64,000 bases of DNA from Monomorium pharaonis (lineage: Eukaryota; Arthropoda; Insecta; Hymenoptera; Formicidae). The stretch lies in contig NC_050467.1 in NCBI RefSeq assembly GCF_013373865.1, positions 19,862,996 through 19,926,995 on the forward strand. Direction: 5' to 3'. Below are positions 59,299 through 64,000 of the stretch, in pieces. A program made the position numbers and the translations under genes. Each line of letters opens with the position of its first letter. The stretch's first letter is position 1. Below the pieces are notes generated by a model. It did not search any database and had not been told where the DNA came from. It saw nothing but the letters and a program-made list of their open reading frames with translations.

Positions 59299-61652
59299 AA
59301 TTTACTAGTTAATATTTTTTAAATTAAATTAATAATTTATAAAATTAATTTAGTTACGTTAAAAGTTGTATAAAAAACTAATTTTAAAACTAACAAAGAA
59401 ATATTGTTTTTTTATGTGATAATGTATTTTTCCTTTACAATTTTTTCTTTTTAGATTTTTACAGCTAAATTTTTTATTTAGCAAAGAGTTAATAAATTAA
59501 AGTTTATGTTTTAAAAATATATAACTAGTTGAAGTTAAAATTTAAGTCAATTAAAATTAATTTAGTTACAAATTATTTACTTCGTTATTTAACTTTTTAA
59601 TTACTTAACCCTGGAAAATATTAATTATAGAATAATTTATTATATTGATGTCAGTTGTGGATCGCGTTTCTAATGGTGAAATTCACTTACATTGTATCGT
59701 TTTGTAAGTCGTGTAGCTTTGTTTCTTACGTACAAATAGAAAGAACCAATCACGCAACCGCTAGTTAAAATTATTTGCTGTTCAAGTAATTCTTTCTCCA
59801 TCTATCTCTATATTATATTTATCTATATATCTATCTATTTATCTATCTTCACAAAATAATAAATTTAATTAAATTTTTGCTTGACATTAATAACGTTTAC
59901 GAGAACAGTGCACCGTTTTTAGAATGAAACGCACTCGCGCGTTACTCGGGTATAACAGTTATTACCGGGAACCGTACACTTACGGGCAGATAAGATCATC
60001 GAACGATCGTTCCAATTAACATCTTAATTTCGCTTTACCCGAAACGAATGTCTCTCATAGGCCTATAAGGATTATTAACGTGGCCGTTGAGGTTTTACGC
60101 GCGCTCCACCCATTCGTCGCGCACCGCGACGAGATATAATTACACGCATGCACGCGAAACAACATCGCGATTTACACCCACGACGGACGGTGAAAGTACA
60201 AATGACCGCCGCCTGCATACTTATGCAGTTACGTTCCCTCGGGGTCTTACGTCGAGCGATTATCGCGCCGAACTCTCTCACGTTACATTCGCGCGTTACA
60301 TACGTTAATGCTAAATAAAGCACCGATAGGTATCGGCATCGATACGCCATGCCGGGACACGTTGCATTTTTTTCACTGTGCCGGTTATTGTGCGGTCGCA
60401 TAATCGAATTGACAAGTATGTCGAAATGAATGCGAACCCTTTCTTTCTGAGAAAATATTAATATGCGCGCTTTATACGCGCGCCGCGCGACTTTGTATGT
60501 AAAACTTTGCGAAATGGCGTTGCCTCATGTCATTGTAATGTCGCTTCCTAGCTTACGGGGATTTACAACCTCGCAGGGAGAGAATCACTATCGTGATGAT
60601 CATTGTAATGCGTAATAATGCCATATAACAATGTTAATCTATTAACATTCTCGCTATATGATCTAATAATAGCAACGTGATACGCGAGTATCGTATTTAT
60701 CTAATTCATTTTTTTCATACAAACAATTCCATGTTAATGACGTTCTAAGTAGTCCTTGTAGATTTACTCGTTATGCGTCAAAAATTCATTAATTTAAATG
60801 GATAAGTAAAATAATGATAAAACAAAAGTATAAATTTTGTGGTTGAATACAAATAGACCTCGCATTCTCACAATTAAAGTTTTAATTTTAAAGTAATAAT
60901 TACATTACTAAGTAAAAATTACTGTGTAAATAGTAATTATACAAAATATACTATGTCAAAGTAAATGCATTGTTGTAAAATGTACCATTTAAATTTTTAA
61001 ATTTAAAGCGTAACAGTGCACATTTTAATTTTGTAATGCTGAATCGACAATTATCGCGCCATAGCAAATCGTATCGCACTGCGTATCGTGCGGATGCGCA
61101 CATATGCACGTTGTACTCATTTATTAGATAGTGCTCGCTCTACAGGAGTGGCCATTTTCAGACTTGATAATTTGCTGATAAAGGAAAGAAAGACTCGATT
61201 ATATCGTTGATTACAGCATCGATTTGGTGAAAAGATCTAAAGATTTAAAGATGTATTATTACTCTTTTTTTATCGATTAAACACTGTTATTCAATGATTA
61301 CCGCGTTCTACATGGAATACGATACGTTTTATGTGTACAAAAATTATATTAAGAATGGCATAATCCAGCAAACGAGAGCTATTAATATGCGAGTAAAGAG
61401 TAAATTAATAATTAAATAAAATTTATACGTAAATTTATTTTAATTTAATAAACAAAATTTATTGATAAATAAATTCATGTATTTTTAAAATTTGATTTAT
61501 TTACGTCGCAATAACTGCACTCTCACTTGCTCGGTTATTTCACTTCTAATTTTGAATATCGAGACTCAAACCAATATTAGTCAAAAATGATTTATTACGT
61601 AATCCTGCGAGACTATGATAATTTGAGACTCTTGTACAATCCGCGGTCCGAG

Positions 61653-61731
61653 TCACGTTCAAAGTGCTGTTGAAGTCATTATATCTTCACTTGACGTAAA
61701 ACAAGGATAGAATGACGCGCTTTGAACGTGA
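61653..61731. repeat. Inverted repeat, 12-bp perfect arms
   Basis: TCACGTTCAAAG at 61653-61664 pairs exactly with 61720-61731; allowing two mismatches the arms extend to about 18 bp. Spacer is 55 bp. Could be a dimeric protein site or remnant of a foldback element. Confidence 0.65.
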
Positions 61732-62099
61732 ATCGGCCACAGAGATTGGATTAAAAGAAACGGAGAATACCCAGTAAGCATTAAATTCACTGTTGCAACT
61801 ATTAACATGTTATTACAACGATATTCAATAACATATTTTCACAAATATGTCGTATTTAATGATGTGCTGTATACAGCGTCGATATATTTTTTTAAAATTG
61901 ATTTCAACAATATTTCAAGAACCAAAACATGCATTAAATAATTTAAAATATTTGTTAAAGATTTATAAAATATTTTATGTTAAAAAAATACACATGATAT
62001 CAATATTTTTCTATATGTCTCTTGTTTATTTGATAAAAAAAAAAAACAATACATTACAGGTAAAAAAAAGTGATTAAAAAACAACCACGTTACGAGATG

Positions 62100-63600
62100 A
62101 TCAAGCGAGAGAGATTCCACGAGAAAAATCGCCGATCGACGCGACGAGTCGGATCAGATCGGACTTTCAGATCGCGCCTAGTAGTAATTTCCGCGAGCGC
62201 GTTAACGAAACACCGCGGTCCGTATTAGCAATATACGCGGTGCGACAAAATTATAATACGCGTACTATAATTATAGTGCGCAGTCAGCAACGGTGCTCCC
62301 ACCGCGTGGCCGGGCGCCGTCCAATGCCGCGGTGAAAAGTGACGCTGGCCGCCAGCCTCTCCGTACGAGTGGTTACGCCCCGTGCAGGGTCAGACTCGCG
62401 GATCCGCGCCGCGAGTACCTAGTTATGTTTACGTGGCCAGCGCAGCTGGCCGAACGGAGCCGTCGTCGCCGACCGTCGTGGAGGCTCTCGTTCACCGCGC
62501 CGGTGACTCTCTCGGCTCTCTTATCTGCGCGCACGACGAATACTTAACGACGCTCGAACGCGTGAACGCCGTACCCGCCGCGTGTACTTTCCACGCCGCG
62601 CGCGCATTACGTGACGCTCGCACGTACGCCGATCACGAAATGCGGTAAGCCGCGCTAAGAGCGAGCGAAGTTCGGGCCCAAGTGTGCGGGTACGTGCGTG
62701 TACGCGCGATCGCATCAGCGGCGTGTGTCTTCTCGACGCGCTCCTCTCCTCCGGGGCTTTTCCGTTTCGTCGATCCCGAAAACGGCGCGCGAGCACATAC
62801 GCTCGCGGATCCGACGCAGTCCGTCCGCGGCACGTTTTGGTGTTTGTTATCGCGGAACGTAACGTAACGTTCGATAGTGTAGGCATTGTCAGTCGTGGAT
62901 TCGGCGCTCGCGTTGTCGCGTCGCTTCGACCAGTGAATTAGCGCGATACGAGGAAATCTCTTCGTCACGTGGGACCCTTTTTTTTTTTCTTGCCCTCGGC
63001 GAGTCGGAGACTATATACTCTCTTCTGTCCACCTCGACCACCACGTGCGCGTGTAACAGTTTCCAGGTGCCGGAGAAGTGCGTGTGCGGTCACGTTGCGC
63101 CACGAGATCCACTCGAAGAGTGTTGGTTCTTGCTGGCCGAGAGAAGTTAGGCCGGCGAACATGTTAGCTTCCATTAGCCGGCCGTAATTAATACGCGCTG
63201 GCGCGAGTGGCCAAGCCGAGAGGTACCCTCGGTGACCGTTGTGAAAGAGAGAAAAGAACATCTGGCGTGGCCGAGGTGCTAAACGGATTCCAAGAGTTTC
63301 TTCTCAATCTCAACCACGCAGCTGTTCGGTGATCTCTCTCTCTCTCTCTTTCTTTCTCTCGGACTTGCAGATTGCTTTACGAGAGGCAATTTTGTTTACT
63401 CCGATGAACGCTTCCCTAAAACTGGACGAGACCAGGGGAGACGACGTGAACGTATCATTTCAACGCTGTAGGAGCGGGGAAGATTAAATCGAGACTCGAC
63501 TTCGTGCGAAATCCCCAGAGTCAAGCTCTTCGATGAGCTTGAATGGCGACGATGGGCGTTATCGTGTATATTCCAAGTAGGTAATTTCGCTTCACGGTGT
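62100..63600 (+). promoter_or_regulatory. CpG-rich, promoter-like block with possible first exon
   Basis: The most CpG-dense stretch of the window. It has overlapping frames on both strands that are Arg-rich and unrecognised (for example 62521-62886 on -), as expected of non-coding GC-rich DNA. A TCAGTCG initiator-like word is at about 62888, a CT run at 63330-63361, and a short open frame starts at 63543 (ATG after an in-frame TGA; MATMGVIVYIPS) and reaches a GTAATT donor at about 63581. It may be a promoter and 5' exon of a further gene, or a distal cnc promoter. Direction is guessed from the donor. Confidence 0.35.
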
Positions 63601-64000
63601 ATTTTAACTCTTCACCCGACCCTCTCGTTCACTCCCTGGATTATTTCACTTCGTTTGAAAGCTCGGAGCTCTAGAACCGTTCATTTGTCTCTCTCTCTCT
63701 TTCGTTTAACGTTATATTCTTATAAATCTTCCACGCTTGTCAGAAAGATATTGTAAAATGGCAAATGTGTCTGATAAGGGGATTTGGAAATAAGAAAAGC
63801 GATATCGGCGATGGTACAGCATTCGAGGAGGATTCCACATATTTTCCCTAACGTCGCTTATATCTGCCCGGCGATGTAACGCTCACTCAATATCCGACCG
63901 GTAAAAATAAAACGTGAAAATTGCAGCGTCACTCGAATTTGCATGCCCGCGATCGCGCGTCGCATGTGTTTATCGACCCTGACTCCGCGCGACCAGGAAA
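63601..64000. other. Right edge, no gene recognised
   Basis: Mixed composition with a short CT run near 63692-63701. Nothing else supported. Confidence 0.5.

Larger units (their letters stand above)
57402..62099. other. Stretch without a recognised gene
   Basis: Mixed AT-rich and moderately CpG-rich DNA, presumably intron of the minus-strand gene ending at 57021 and/or of cnc. Contains the (CA)n tract and an inverted repeat. Frames at 60075-60401 (-) and 58006-58287 (+) are not recognised. Confidence 0.55.

Overview
The window looks like nuclear DNA of an insect, most likely a hymenopteran and perhaps an ant. It has long AT-rich introns, CpG-rich islands and many (GA)n and (CA)n tracts. It carries two recognisable arthropod genes and a Ty3/gypsy retrotransposon. 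No alignment could be run, so the species guess is inference from style and gene content.

The + strand is dominated by part of cap-n-collar (cnc, the insect Nrf1/Nrf2 orthologue). Five exons at 5795-5870, 29121-29431, 30091-30291, 42055-42289 and 42663-42887 join in frame with consistent splice phases, giving about 349 residues. The first two exons together encode the Keap1-binding ETGE motif, which is split by a 23 kb intron. A sixth coding segment, 33929-34042, reads like an alternative first exon of a shorter isoform. The N-terminal start and the bZIP exon were not found: the last exon ends in phase 1 at a strong donor, and nothing resembling a bZIP exon follows in the remaining 21 kb.

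On the minus strand lies a complete three-exon vasa gene (44511-46949, 683 aa predicted), the germline DEAD-box helicase. If cnc continues past the right edge, vasa is nested antisense in a cnc intron. A separate minus-strand terminal exon of an unrecognised gene sits at 57021-57401. A CpG-rich, promoter-like block occupies about 62100-63600.

The big cnc intron holds a Ty3/gypsy element (6574-11874, antisense to cnc). Its 352-bp LTRs look identical and it has AAAT target duplications, so it is a young insertion. Its gag, protease and RT-RNaseH-integrase frames are visible. One single-base frame break lies inside the RT region. Two smaller foldback/MITE-like elements (44116-44451, next to the vasa stop codon, and 53101-53302) and several hairpins, Z-DNA-prone tracts and microsatellites fill the rest. 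Candidate regulatory sites include a NF-E2/Maf-type site (28154-28164) inside cnc itself.
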